Shown: positions 39,302 to 47,633 of the stretch, piece after piece
Layout of the letters: each line of letters opens with the position of its first letter
Position numbering within the stretch: the stretch's first letter is position 1
From: Acidimicrobiia bacterium
GTDB taxonomy: Bacteria; Actinomycetota; Acidimicrobiia; Acidimicrobiales; AC-14
Reading direction: 5' to 3'
Assembly (NCBI GenBank): GCA_023265045.1
Contig: JAHFUQ010000013.1
Location: 1 to 54,241 of the forward strand
Length of the DNA stretch: 54,241 bases
Position numbers and translations under genes: made by a program
The notes under the pieces: generated by a model
The model's input: only the letters and a program-made list of their open reading frames with translations
What the model was told of the DNA's origin: nothing
Databases searched by the model: none

Positions 39302-40387
39302 TCAGCCCTTGGCGCCTCGCGCCGAGCTGAGGAGGAAGGAAGAGATCTTGGCGAGGGTCGCCGCGTCGCGGTCGACCGACACGATGGGCCGGGCGCCGAA
39401 GACGTGGGTCGACTCGTCGAGGGGGTCGAAGACGGGGGGCTTGCCGTCGGGCAGGACGGGCTTGAGGTTGGTGCCGCCCTCGTAGGGCACGACCTGGGCG
39501 GTGGGGCCGATGGCCTTGGCCAGGATGTCGGCGTCCACCTTGGTGACGGTGGTCGCCTGCATCCCGTAGATGACCTGGGTGGGAACCTTCACCTTGCCCG
39601 CGTCGGCCACCGGGGACGCCGAGAACTCGCCCTTGAGGATGTCACCGTAGCCCTGGGCCAGCACGCCCTGGTGCTCCGGGGCGATGGCGTCGGGCCCCGG
39701 CAGCTTGCCGCTCGCCAGGAAGCCGGCGACGGTGGCCCGGAACCGGTCGGCCGACGCCGCCCCGTACGTCGCCTTGAACCCGTCGGCGAGCACGTCGACC
39801 AGCGGCCGGCCGGGGGTCGACAGGAGGGTCACGGCCTTCACCTTGGTGTCGGTGGCGGCGAGCTGCATCGCCATCCATCCGCCCACGTCGTGGCCGAGAA
39901 CGGCGACGCCGGCCGAGCCCACCTCGCGGCGTTGGGCGAGGTAGATGAGCGCCCCTCGGGCGTCGCCCACCAGTTGGTCGTAGGTGGGCAGCTTGCTGCC
40001 CGACTCGAGCTTGCTCGCTCCAACGCCGCGACGGTCGTAGCGGAGGGTGACCATGCCAGCCGCGTTGAGGGCCTTGCTCAGGTCCAGGTACAGCTTGTCG
40101 GGGTCGGTGGCGGTCTGGAACCCGTCGTGGTCGACGTTGCTGGCCAGGCTGGACAGGATGAGCACGCCCGGCGCCGGGCCGGTGGCCTGCTCGGGCACGC
40201 CGAGGGTGCCCGCCAGGTTCAGGCCGCCCGCGCCCCTGAAGCTCACGAGCCGCTCGCCATTGGTCAGCGCGCCCTCGGTGGCGTCCTCGCCGCCGCCCCC
40301 GCCACTGCCACCGCCGCCCGAGCACGCGGTCAGGGCCACGATGACGCCCAGGAACGCTGCCAGGAACCTTCTTCGACTCACGTCCAT
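39302..40387 (-). CDS. alpha/beta hydrolase lipoprotein with Asp nucleophile motif
   Basis: 361 residues from ATG 40387. The signal combines a Tat-like MDVSRRRFLAAFLG start with lipobox LTAC, followed by a Gly-rich linker. The alpha/beta-hydrolase core shows LRYDRRGVGAS and the nucleophile elbow LGHDVGGW, where Asp replaces the usual Ser, as in epoxide hydrolases and haloalkane dehalogenases. VPTQVIYGMQ and the final STHVFGARP may hold the remaining triad residues. It should be exported folded and membrane-anchored. The longer frame upstream to 41521 overlaps the methyltransferase and is not real. Confidence 0.85.
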   Translation of the reverse strand: MDVSRRRFLAAFLGVIVALTACSGGGGSGGGGGEDATEGALTNGERLVSFRGAGGLNLAGTLGVPEQATGPAPGVLILSSLASNVDHDGFQTATDPDKLYLDLSKALNAAGMVTLRYDRRGVGASKLESGSKLPTYDQLVGDARGALIYLAQRREVGSAGVAVLGHDVGGWMAMQLAATDTKVKAVTLLSTPGRPLVDVLADGFKATYGAASADRFRATVAGFLASGKLPGPDAIAPEHQGVLAQGYGDILKGEFSASPVADAGKVKVPTQVIYGMQATTVTKVDADILAKAIGPTAQVVPYEGGTNLKPVLPDGKPPVFDPLDESTHVFGARPIVSVDRDAATLAKISSFLLSSARGAKG

Positions 40388-40501
40388 GAGGTGATCCTTC
40401 CTGGCTGCCCTCGGGGCAAGTCTAGGTTGAACCTTCGGCGCCTGGCCGCCGTATACGGGGTCGCCGGGCGCGGCACGAGCGCCCGGGATCGAGGAGGAAC
40501 C

Positions 40502-40669
40502 ATGTCTCTCATCCGTCGCGGTCTGGCGGCCATCGCGCTGGTGAGCGCGGTGTTCGTGGGTGTCGGGGTCGACGGCGCCCACGCGCTGACCTCCAAGGAC
40601 AAGATGGAAACCGCGGACCCGTGCAGCGCGCGCTTCGCCTGGTACGCGGGGTCCGACTGCACCAACTAG
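40502..40669 (+). CDS. small secreted two-Cys peptide
   Basis: 55 residues, ATG 40502 with GAGGAGGAAC 2-10 nt upstream. A signal peptide (MSLIRRGLAAIALVSAVFVGVGV...AHA) is followed by about 27 mature residues with DPC...SDCTN, which could close one disulphide. It is divergent from the hydrolase gene and overlaps the methyltransferase 3' end by 4 bp. A promoter-like TTGAAC...TATACG pair with a long 19-nt spacer lies at 40427-40457. The function is unknown. Confidence 0.65.
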   Translation: MSLIRRGLAAIALVSAVFVGVGVDGAHALTSKDKMETADPCSARFAWYAGSDCTN

Positions 40670-41478
40670 GGGCGTCGGAGCCGCCACGCGTCCTGGTGCT
40701 CGAGGTAGCCGCGCTCGTCGTAGCCCCCGACCGCGAGGAGGCCGTCGACGGCGGTGCGGGTGAACGCTTCGGTGACGGCGCTGAGGTGGTGGCTGCAGCC
40801 GGGACGGGCGTCGGCCTCGAAGACCCACCCATGGCGGCGGTAGTGGTCCTGACCTGGGACCGAAGCCCGGGCCAGGGCCCACTCGCCCAGGGTCGTGACG
40901 AAGGCGACGCCCCCGGGGCGCAGGACGCGGCGGACCTCCTCGTACCATGCCCGGTGGTGTTCGGGTGAGATGTGGGTGAGGACGGAGAAGGCGAAGAGGC
41001 CGGCGAACAAGCCGTCCGGGTAGGGGAGCGGGGGTTGCTCGTCGCACACCGCGACGTGCTCGACGCCCCGCTGCGCCAGCCAGGCCACGGCGTCGGCGTC
41101 GACGTCGCAGCCGTAGTAGTGGGTGCGCCAGGCGGCGTGGGGTTGCAGCCACAGCCTCGTGCGCCCGCTCCCGCAGCCCCAGTCGAGCACCGGCGAGTCG
41201 GGGGCGGGGCCGAACACGTCGAGGACGGCCCCGGAGGACGCGATGCCCTTGGCCCAGAACTCGAGGGGCGTGTCGTCCGCTCCGACGCGCCGGCGCAGCG
41301 GCGGCGGGGGCAGCTCCCATCCGTCGCAATGGCGGTCGACGAGCGCCCGGCAGACCGCCTCGCCCCGGCGCCGCTCGGCCGCGAGCGCGTGCTGGGCCGT
41401 CTCGGCCCGGGTCACGAGGTCCTGGCCCCGGCTCAGGGCGGCGAGGTTGCGGCCCAGGGCGCGCCAGCGGGATGCCAT
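40666..41478 (-). CDS. SAM-dependent methyltransferase
   Basis: 270 residues from ATG 41478. A class I methyltransferase core starts near residue 94 with SAM motif I VLDWGCGSGR. GCDVDADAV (acidic end of strand 2), LFAFSVLTHISPEHH, and the post-motif LRPGGVAFVTT follow. An N-terminal helical segment of about 60 residues precedes it. The C-terminal YRRHGWVFEADARPGCSHHLS may shape the acceptor site. The substrate cannot be told from the sequence. It is divergent from the isomerase-like gene. Confidence 0.9.
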   Translation of the reverse strand: MASRWRALGRNLAALSRGQDLVTRAETAQHALAAERRRGEAVCRALVDRHCDGWELPPPPLRRRVGADDTPLEFWAKGIASSGAVLDVFGPAPDSPVLDWGCGSGRTRLWLQPHAAWRTHYYGCDVDADAVAWLAQRGVEHVAVCDEQPPLPYPDGLFAGLFAFSVLTHISPEHHRAWYEEVRRVLRPGGVAFVTTLGEWALARASVPGQDHYRRHGWVFEADARPGCSHHLSAVTEAFTRTAVDGLLAVGGYDERGYLEHQDAWRLRRP

Positions 41479-41519
41479 GACGCCGATGAGTTTCGCTCGC
41501 GGTGGACGTCCCAGTCGCC

Positions 41520-42071
41520 ATGACCGCGATCTCCGACCACTACCGCCGGGTGGCGGCGCAGTTCACGGCCCGGGTGCAGGAGGCGCCAGCCGACGCGTGG
41601 GAAAACCCGGCGCCGTGCGAAGGATGGGTGGCGCGCGACGTCGTGCGGCACCTCGTCGAGTGGCTGACCGACTGCTTCTTCGACCGCTGGGGGATCGCCG
41701 ACCCCGACCGTCCCTCGGTGGACGACGACCCCGCCGGTGCGTGGGCCGCGGTGGACGCCGCCATGCAGGCCGCCCTGGACGACCCTGAGGTCGCCACCCG
41801 GATCGAGGACACCCCCATGGGCCCCATGACCTTCGAGCAGACGGTCGACATGATCTGCACCAGCGACGTCTTCCTCCATACGTGGGACCTGGCCCGCGCC
41901 GCCGGCCTCGACGAGGCGCTCGACCCCGACGAGGTGCACCGGATGCTCGAAGGCATCGAGCCCTACGACGAGGTCCTGCGCTCCTCGGGGCAGTACGGCC
42001 CCCGGGTGCCGGTGCCCGACGACGCCGACGAGCAGACCCGGCTCATCGCCTTCATCGGCCGCGAGCCGTAG
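41520..42071 (+). CDS. mycothiol-dependent maleylpyruvate isomerase-like (DinB/TIGR03086-type) protein
   Basis: 183 residues from ATG 41520 (GTG 41502 is in frame). The four-helix bundle of the DinB/MDMPI superfamily is indicated by AISDHYRRVAAQFTARV, WENPAPCEGWVARDVVRHLVEW (the C-x-x-W...H motif) and DVFLHTWDLARAAGL with a second His/Asp metal set. Such proteins use mycothiol or a metal to act on small molecules, a hallmark of actinobacteria. The exact substrate is unknown. Confidence 0.87.
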   Translation: MTAISDHYRRVAAQFTARVQEAPADAWENPAPCEGWVARDVVRHLVEWLTDCFFDRWGIADPDRPSVDDDPAGAWAAVDAAMQAALDDPEVATRIEDTPMGPMTFEQTVDMICTSDVFLHTWDLARAAGLDEALDPDEVHRMLEGIEPYDEVLRSSGQYGPRVPVPDDADEQTRLIAFIGREP

Positions 42072-42338
42072 CCGTAGCGGTGGCGGCGGTCAGTCGCCCA
42101 TCCAGGCGTTTGGCGGACTCTTTTCCGTGGAGGACGAGGGCCACGACGAAGTAGGCGACGAACCCGATGGCGAGCCCGATCGATAAGCGCCGAACAGCCG
42201 CTTGTCGTCGAAGAGGGCCGTGACGGCGGCGCCGCCGTCCGCGTCGATGATGGTCGCGATGTCCGGCAAGGCGGCGGCGCCCTCCTTCCGCCGCAGCGTG
42301 CGGTGGGTGATCCACCCCACCACGAGCCCGATGCACAT
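42052..42338 (-). pseudogene. small membrane protein, frameshifted
   Basis: From ATG 42338 the frame reads MCIGLVVGWITHRTLRR...ALFDDKRLFGAY. It must shift near 42183 to continue as SIGLAIGFVAYFVVALVLHG to a stop near 42052. The span of 287 nt is one base short of a multiple of three, so a single base is missing. The two membrane helices on either side are intact in the two frames. It could be a sequencing error. The 3' end overlaps the isomerase-like gene on the other strand. Confidence 0.6.
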
Positions 42339-42380
42339 TGCCCCGGCGGTGGCGATGGCTATGCCTCGGTTGCGAGCGTG

Positions 42381-42722
42381 CTACTCAAGCTGGCCGAACA
42401 GTACGCCGTGTAGGCGAGGATGGGCCGTGGCGCGGCGACGGCCGCAATGACGAACGGCGCGCACGTCGCCGTCAACGTGTGCGTTCCCGCGGCGCGTGCG
42501 GGGCGTGAACGTGCCGCCGACGACCTTGGCGAGGGTCTCGACGGTCAGGGTCTTGGCCAGGCCGGGCCCGCCTTCGAGGAGGCAGTGGCCCCGGGCGAGC
42601 AGGCACACCATCACCCGCTCGATCATGCGGTCCTGGCCGACGATGACCCGCTTGACCTCGAACAGGGCCCGCTCGGCCAGTTCGGCCGGCGCGTGCAGGG
42701 GACGGTTGCGGGGTGTGGTCAT
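42381..42722 (-). pseudogene. MoxR-family ATPase, truncated remnant
   Basis: From ATG 42722, residues 1-75 match the N-terminus of a canonical MoxR protein (VIVGQDRMIERVMVCLLARGHCLLEGGPGLAKT with Walker A, then ETLAKVVGGTF minus ends). The sequence then loses similarity: no Walker B, sensor or lid follows in the remaining 38 residues. The DUF58 and transglutaminase partners that normally follow are absent. It is distinct from the divergent MoxR in the 11-20 kb operon. This is a decayed gene. Confidence 0.75.
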
Positions 42723-42847
42723 GGCTCAAGGAGCCCAGCCCAACCTGGCAGCGCCATGACCACCGGTTGGGAGCCTTCTGTGAGACGGGCGCCGCATCCC
42801 GCCTGAGCACTAGCTTCCCGGGTAGGTCCGACCGGGGGGAGCGACTG

Positions 42848-44638
42848 ATGCGTCGACGTGGCGTTCTCGTAGTGTTCGCGTGCGGGGTCGTTGTGGCGGC
42901 AGTGGCGCCGGCGTTCGCCCAACAGGCGGGGCCGCCGGCCGCCATCGTCACGCCCAGCATCCAAGTCGACCAGGACGTGACGCCGGGGCGGATGTGGACC
43001 GAGCCGCAAATGCTGGCCGATCCGCGTGACCCCAACGTGCTGGTGATCGCCACGCCAGAGTTCAATACTGCAACCTGCTATACGTATATTAGCCGGGACC
43101 GGGGTCGGACCTGGGCCAAGAATTCAGCCGCCATCATCCCGCCCGGTTACAAGAACTGCGTGCGCCCGAATTTCGGTGCGTTTTTCGCGGCCAAGTTCGG
43201 TATCGATGGCACGCTGTACATCGCCGGGACGGCGGCCGCCACCGCCACCAGCAGCGGGCCCAACGACCCGTTCGTGGCCCGCAGCAGCGACTTGGGCAAG
43301 ACCTGGCAGTACACGGTCGTGAAAAAGTCCGAGGAGCGGGACTTCCCCAAGCCCGACGGCACGACGGCGCGTGACTTCGAGCGTTTCGGGTACGTGCGCC
43401 TGGCCGTGTCGGCGAACAACCCCAAGCTGCTGACGGTCGGCTTCCGCCGCCAGGGCGCGTTCATGCCCGTAGCCCAGGTGTCGGAGCGCACCATGGTGGC
43501 GGTGTCGAACGACGGCGGGGTGACCTTCGGGCCGCTGACCGACGTCATGGAGAAGTCGTTCCCGCTGACCGACGTGAAGGGGTCTGACCAGCCGGGCATG
43601 GCCATCGCCGACGACGGGACGATCTACGCCTTCACCAAGGAGCGGCCGCCCCTGTCGACGGTGGCGGGCCCCGCACAAGCCCAGCTCCCCGTCCCGCCGC
43701 CGCCGGCCAACACCTGCAAGCCGTCATCATCGGCGCCGAACGCCCCCACGTGGGTGCCCACCCCGACAACCGTCAACCCGCCTGTCGCCGGCCAGCCCGG
43801 CGCCGGCGCCCGGCTGCTGATGTCCAAGTCGACCGACGGCGGCAAGACATGGAAGGCGTCGGTGGTCGACTCCAGCGGCATCATCTGCGTGCCGTGCCTC
43901 ACGACGCCCGAGGCCGCGATCGACCACAAGACGGGCGCCGTCTATGTGGTGTGGGAGCAGAGCGACAGCGGCCCGCCCGGACCTCGCGACGACCGCAACA
44001 TCTGGTTTATGAGCTCGACCGACGGCGGCACGACGTGGGCCAAGCGCCAGCAACTGAACGACGACGTCAATTCGCCCCATAAACCCAATTACGACCAGTT
44101 GGCCCCGGGCGTCTCCGTGGCGCCGAATGGCCGCATCGACGTCGCTTGGTGGGACTTCCGCACCGACGGTTTGTACAATTCCTCCGGCAACGGGAACACC
44201 ACCCGGCGGGACGAGACCTGCTTTGACATCTTCTACACGTCGTCGAGCGACGGCGGGAAGACGTGGGCCCCCAACTCCCGCGTCAGCGACCGAAGTATGA
44301 ACCAATGGGAGGGGTTGGCCCTGAACCCCTTGTACGACCTCCGAGGCCCGGTGGGGGTGGCGTCGACCAACGAGGAGGCGTACATCTCGTGGTCGGACTC
44401 CCGCAACGGATCGTACGAGCTGCCCACCGAGGACGTGTACATGGCGACGGTCATCCACAGCGAGCGGGCGGTGGCCAAGGCGTCGGACGTCAAGGGCTCG
44501 TCGGTCTTCCTCGGCCTCGCCATCGGGCTGGTCGTGGCCGGCGTGGCGGTGCTGGCCATGTCGGCCCGGGGCCGCTCGGCTGGTGAGGGCGGAGGCGGGA
44601 GGACGCCGCCTGCCTTCCCGCCCGCAACCGAACCCTAA
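42848..44638 (+). CDS. secreted, membrane-anchored Asp-box (sialidase-type BNR repeat) protein
   Basis: 596 residues from ATG 42848 with GGGGGAG 6 nt upstream. A signal peptide (MRRRGVLVVFACGVVVAAVAPAFA) is followed by a beta-propeller with six Asp-box motifs S-x-D-x-G-x-T-W/F (SRDRGRTW, SSDLGKTW, SNDGGVTF, STDGGKTW, STDGGTTW, SSDGGKTW). A C-terminal span (SSVFLGLAIGLVVAGVAVLAM) and a short polar tail anchor it outside the cell. Catalytic Arg/Asp/Tyr of true sialidases are not identifiable, so it is better called an Asp-box surface protein. It is intact within a patch of decayed genes. Confidence 0.88.
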   Translation: MRRRGVLVVFACGVVVAAVAPAFAQQAGPPAAIVTPSIQVDQDVTPGRMWTEPQMLADPRDPNVLVIATPEFNTATCYTYISRDRGRTWAKNSAAIIPPGYKNCVRPNFGAFFAAKFGIDGTLYIAGTAAATATSSGPNDPFVARSSDLGKTWQYTVVKKSEERDFPKPDGTTARDFERFGYVRLAVSANNPKLLTVGFRRQGAFMPVAQVSERTMVAVSNDGGVTFGPLTDVMEKSFPLTDVKGSDQPGMAIADDGTIYAFTKERPPLSTVAGPAQAQLPVPPPPANTCKPSSSAPNAPTWVPTPTTVNPPVAGQPGAGARLLMSKSTDGGKTWKASVVDSSGIICVPCLTTPEAAIDHKTGAVYVVWEQSDSGPPGPRDDRNIWFMSSTDGGTTWAKRQQLNDDVNSPHKPNYDQLAPGVSVAPNGRIDVAWWDFRTDGLYNSSGNGNTTRRDETCFDIFYTSSSDGGKTWAPNSRVSDRSMNQWEGLALNPLYDLRGPVGVASTNEEAYISWSDSRNGSYELPTEDVYMATVIHSERAVAKASDVKGSSVFLGLAIGLVVAGVAVLAMSARGRSAGEGGGGRTPPAFPPATEP

Positions 44639-45516
44639 GCGCCTCTGAACGACCCGGCCCGCGCGGACTTCAGGTCGCGGTGCGCCGACCAGCCCGTGCC
44701 GCAGCCGAACAGGGCGGCGCCGGCCCGGGTCGACACGCCCAGCTTGGTGTAGATGTGCTGGAGGGGGCGTCCACCGTCTTGGGGGCCACGTTGAGAACGC
44801 CGGCGATCTGGCGGATTGACTTGCCGTCGGCGAGCACCCGCAAGACCTCGACCTCGCGGTCGGTCAGCCCGCCGGGTCGCTCGCGCTGCCGGCGGCCGGG
44901 CCAGCGCCCGCTCGGTGTGGTAGGCGTGCAGGCGCACCTTCTCCCATTCGTCCCGGGTCAGCGGCCCGGGCTTGCCCCACCCGGCGGCGGAGACGCCCAC
45001 CCGCCCGAGGTCGTGCACGAGGCCGGCCTGCCGGAGGGTGCGCCCGTCCGGGGGCGGCAGTTTGAGGTGGCGGCCCGCGGCGTGGGACTTCTGGTCGGCG
45101 AAGTCGGCCATGGCCCGGCACGCGTCGTCGAGCTGGTCGTCGGTCAGGACGGGCTGGTCCCCGGGCACGGCGGCCAGCACCTCGTCCCACACCGACTCGC
45201 CGTCGAGGCCGGCCAGGAGGGTGTCGGCCGTGGTCGAGGAACGTGGCCGCCAGGTCGGGGTCTCATCGCCCAGGAAGGCGGCCGCCCGGTCGGACTCCGC
45301 GGTGCACCCGACGTGGCGCAGCAGCGCCAGGTGGAAGACGGCGGGCAGGTCGTTGTTGGCGTCGAGCCCGGCTGCATCGGCCAGCTGGACCGCCACCAGG
45401 CACGTGCGCAATCCCTGCTCGAGGGACTGGCCCATCCCGATGTCCACCGCGATCGACAAGGCCGCCACCACGTTGGCCCTGCGTATCCCCGTTGAGGTCG
45501 GTTCTGCGGTTGTCAC
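44635..45516 (-). pseudogene. HD-domain/LuxR regulator, broken
   Basis: The frame from 45516 keeps an HD-type segment (QAGLVHDLGRVGVSAAGWGKPGPLTRDEWEKVRLHAYHTERAL in pieces) like the intact gene at 35185-36705. About 90 codons of the second half of the HD domain are then missing. Near 44890 the LuxR helix-turn-helix (GGLTDREVEVLRVLADGKSIRQIAGVLNVAPKTV) lies in another frame. Near 44765 the frame returns for LQHIYTKLGVSTRAGAALF. A deletion and two frame changes therefore separate it from a working gene. The N-terminal 80 residues are retained. Confidence 0.7.
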
Positions 45517-45557
45517 CCCGCCGGAAGGTGAGATCTCGGGAGGTAGTCGGCAGCACC

Positions 45558-45710
45558 GGAGGCCCCACGAAAAACCCGGCCCTCTTCAACGACGCCGGGC
45601 CCGCACCGACGCCTGGGTTCGACCTCTACGACCAGAGCCGGTCGTCGGGCGGCAACACGTGGGCGGGGAACCAGTTCCACACCTTCAACCAACCCTGCGT
45701 AACCGCCTGA
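45558..45710 (+). pseudogene. C-terminal remnant of a secreted (beta-helix-like) protein
   Basis: The 294-bp gap between the broken regulator and the hydrolase holds an open frame ending at 45710. It reads NPALFNDAGPAPTPGFDLYDQS, then NTWAGNQFHTFNQPC and VTA stop. The N-T-W-x-G-N...Q-P-C ending is typical of parallel beta-helix surface proteins. No start or upstream domain remains, so only a fragment survives. Confidence 0.45.
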
Positions 45711-45810
45711 CCGAGGGCGGCTCGGGCGCTGGTATCGCCGGCGGTTGTGGAACGGGCAGGCGGGACGGCCGTTGTCGTCAGTGGTGAGCCGGAGCCCTCG
45801 CCGGGAGCCG

Positions 45811-46470
45811 CTACGGGCCGCTCAGGGGACGGTTTTCTGGCCGCAGGTGCTCGACGAACCAGCCGTGGGCCAGAGCGGCGACAGCCTCGACGGCGTCGGG
45901 CACGAGCTCGAGGCGAGGGTCGCCGGGCATCTCGTGCATGCCGCGGCGGCTGAGGTCGATACCGCGCTCGTCATTCTCGGCGACGATGAACAGGGTGGGC
46001 TGCTCGACCCAGCGCAGGGCGCGGCCGGCGAGGTCAGGCCGGCCCCCGGCGGCGACGATGGCCCGCACGGCTTGGGGCTGGTCGACGGCGGCGACGAGGG
46101 CGGCGGCCGCGCCGGCGCCGACGCCGAACAGGCCGATCGCGAGCCCGGCGGTGGGGGAGTGAGTCTCAACCCAGTCGATCAGCGCCACGATCCGGGCCGA
46201 GAGCAGTTCGATGTCGAAGCGCCGCTCCCCGGTGAGGGCGTCGACGAGCTCTTCCTCGGGCGTCAGCAGGTGTACCAGGACGGTGGCGAGGCCCGCGGCC
46301 CGTAGCTCCTCGGCGACCCGGTGGTTGCGGGGGTCGCGGGAAACGAACAGCACGACGCCCTCGGCGGGCGAGGGGACGGCGATGTCCACGTTGAGGTGGA
46401 CGTGCTCGCTGAGCGTGACCGCGATGCTCTGGACGCCGCCGAACGCGTGCAAGCAAGCCTCCCTTGTCAT
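45811..46470 (-). CDS. dienelactone-hydrolase-like protein with substituted nucleophile
   Basis: 219 residues from ATG 46470 (ATG 46506 is in frame but overlaps the start of the opposite gene). The alpha/beta-hydrolase layout is clear: VVLFVSRDPRNHRVAEELRAAGLATVLVHLL, then GLAIGLFGVGAGAAAALVAA at the nucleophile elbow, AGGRPDLAG, and PTLFIVAENDE. The elbow reads G-V-G-A-G, so the usual Ser or Cys is Gly and classical hydrolysis is unlikely. It may bind rather than cleave its ligand. It is divergent from the alkyltransferase-like gene. Confidence 0.82.
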   Translation of the reverse strand: MTREACLHAFGGVQSIAVTLSEHVHLNVDIAVPSPAEGVVLFVSRDPRNHRVAEELRAAGLATVLVHLLTPEEELVDALTGERRFDIELLSARIVALIDWVETHSPTAGLAIGLFGVGAGAAAALVAAVDQPQAVRAIVAAGGRPDLAGRALRWVEQPTLFIVAENDERGIDLSRRGMHEMPGDPRLELVPDAVEAVAALAHGWFVEHLRPENRPLSGP

Positions 46471-46504
46471 GAGCGGGACCGGAACCACCCGCGCGCCGAG
46501 GAAC

Positions 46505-46786
46505 ATGGTAGATCGGTGGACCGTGGTGTTCGAGGACGCGGTGGCCGACGTCCTGCTGGGGCTGGCTGAGGGGCAGGTGGTCTCCTACGGCTGGGTGGCG
46601 GCCGAGGCCGGGTACCCGGGACGGGCCCGCGCCGTGGGGCGGTTCCTCTCCCGGCACGGCGGCGGCCTGCCGTGGTGGCGGGTGGTGCGAGCCGACGGGC
46701 GGCTGGCGGTGCCGGATCCCGCGGGCCAGGCGGCGCGGCTCGCGGCGGAGGGCGTGGTGGTCGAGGAGGGCCGGGCCCGCTTCTGA
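46505..46786 (+). CDS. alkyltransferase-like (ATL) DNA-binding protein
   Basis: 93 residues from ATG 46505. It matches the C-terminal domain of O6-alkylguanine-DNA alkyltransferases: VSYGWVAAEAGYPGRARAVGRFLSRH and LPWWRVVRADGRL. In MGMT the motif is PCHRV; here it is PWWRVV (56-61), so the acceptor Cys is replaced by Trp. This defines ATL proteins, which flag alkylated bases for nucleotide excision repair. The stop codon lies in a 15-bp tandem repeat. Confidence 0.9.
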   Translation: MVDRWTVVFEDAVADVLLGLAEGQVVSYGWVAAEAGYPGRARAVGRFLSRHGGGLPWWRVVRADGRLAVPDPAGQAARLAAEGVVVEEGRARF

Positions 46787-46835
46787 GCGACCCGCTTCTG
46801 AGCGACCCGCTTCTGAGCGACCCGGTTCTGAGCGA
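46776..46835 (+). repeat. four 15-bp tandem repeats across the ATL stop codon
   Basis: CCCGCTTCTGAGCGA occurs at 46776, 46791 and 46806, with a one-base variant at 46821. Each unit contains TGA. The first copy carries the ATL stop codon, so copy-number change leaves the protein unaltered. No CRISPR-like spacers are present. Confidence 0.9.
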
Positions 46836-46938
46836 ATTGTGCGCTGGTTCTTCGGGGGCGTCCAGCTTCCTCCCAGGTGGCGACCGCACAGTGACGGGGT
46901 CAGCTACCGCCAGAACCCACCGGAAGGAAATGTTATTC

Positions 46939-47241
46939 ATGAGCAAGAACCGCCTCCTCGCCTCCCTCGCCGTGACCGCTGGACTTGTCGCGGGCGGCGG
47001 CGCGGCCCTGATCTTCGGGCCCACTGCGTCGGGGGCGCAGACCAACACCACCCAGGCCCCGCCCACCACTGCCGCTCCGGACGGGACGACCCCGCCCGCG
47101 CCGGGCACGCCGGGCGCCCGTCCCCACAACGGCAACTGCCCGAACATGGGCGGCAGCGGCACGCAGGGCTCGGGCACGTCCGGAACCTCGGGGTCCGGCG
47201 CCGGCGCCTCGACCCAGCAGCTGAGTCTCCGCCGGGTATAG
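46939..47241 (+). CDS. secreted low-complexity protein
   Basis: 100 residues from ATG 46939 with GGAAGGAAA about 9 nt upstream. A signal peptide ([34 protein letters not shown]) is followed by a Thr/Pro/Ala-rich stretch and a Gly/Ser-rich tail ([21 protein letters not shown]). One Cys (NGNCPNMG) is present. It is probably a small cell-envelope or extracellular protein; no domain is recognised. Confidence 0.7.
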   Translation: MSKNRLLASLAVTAGLVAGGGAALIFGPTASGAQTNTTQAPPTTAAPDGTTPPAPGTPGARPHNGNCPNMGGSGTQGSGTSGTSGSGAGASTQQLSLRRV

Positions 47242-47338
47242 CAAAGCTAGGGGTCGTCCTCGGCGCCCTTTGGTCCTAGACTTTCGCGTGAGCGGTCAAC
47301 ACGGAGTCGCTCGTTTGAGTATGGAAGAAGGGCCAGGG

Positions 47339-47542
47339 TTGGCTACGGGAACAGTGAAGTTTTTCAACGCGGAGAAGGGTTACGGGTTCATCTCCCGTGA
47401 CCAAGGAAACGACGTCTTCGTCCACTTTTCGAACATCCAGGGCGCCGGCTACCGGACCCTGGAGCAGGGGCAAAAGGTCGAGTTCGACGTGGCCCCGGGC
47501 CGGAAGGGCGAGGAAGCCCAGAACGTACGCGTCCTGGGATAG
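47339..47542 (+). CDS. cold-shock protein (CspA family)
   Basis: 67 residues if translation starts at TTG 47339 (AAGAAGGG 6 nt upstream); ATG 47321 would add six residues. The nucleic-acid-binding motifs RNP1 KGYGFIS and RNP2 VFVHFS are intact in the standard [16 protein letters not shown]...[18 protein letters not shown] frame (given here in part). The length equals the family norm from the TTG. It binds single-stranded RNA/DNA and melts structure. A GC-rich hairpin follows. Confidence 0.93.
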   Translation: MATGTVKFFNAEKGYGFISRDQGNDVFVHFSNIQGAGYRTLEQGQKVEFDVAPGRKGEEAQNVRVLG

Positions 47543-47582
47543 GTAGTCGAACGCTAGAGCTGAGCGGCTCTTGGGATTGAGG

Positions 47583-47607
47583 CGGCCCCGCGGGCTGGGC
47601 GGGGCCG
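47583..47607 (+). terminator. hairpin terminator after the cold-shock gene
   Basis: CGGCCCCGC (47583-47591) pairs with GCGGGGCCG (47599-47607) over a 7-nt loop, 41 nt after the csp stop. A weak T-rich stretch (CATTGTT) follows, so it could act on either strand between the convergent genes. Confidence 0.55.
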
Positions 47608-47633
47608 TCGCATTGTTCGGGGAGGTGCGCTCG

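Noticed and set aside
39302..41521. A 739-residue fusion of hydrolase with upstream sequence
   Set aside because: The upstream part is antisense-type sequence in the methyltransferase region; a signal peptide at 40387 marks the true start.
42381..42722. The MoxR fragment as part of a second conflict operon
   Set aside because: It is truncated after Walker A and has no vWA or DUF58 partner nearby.
46776..46835. Possible CRISPR array
   Set aside because: Repeats are head to tail with no spacers and only 15 bp long.
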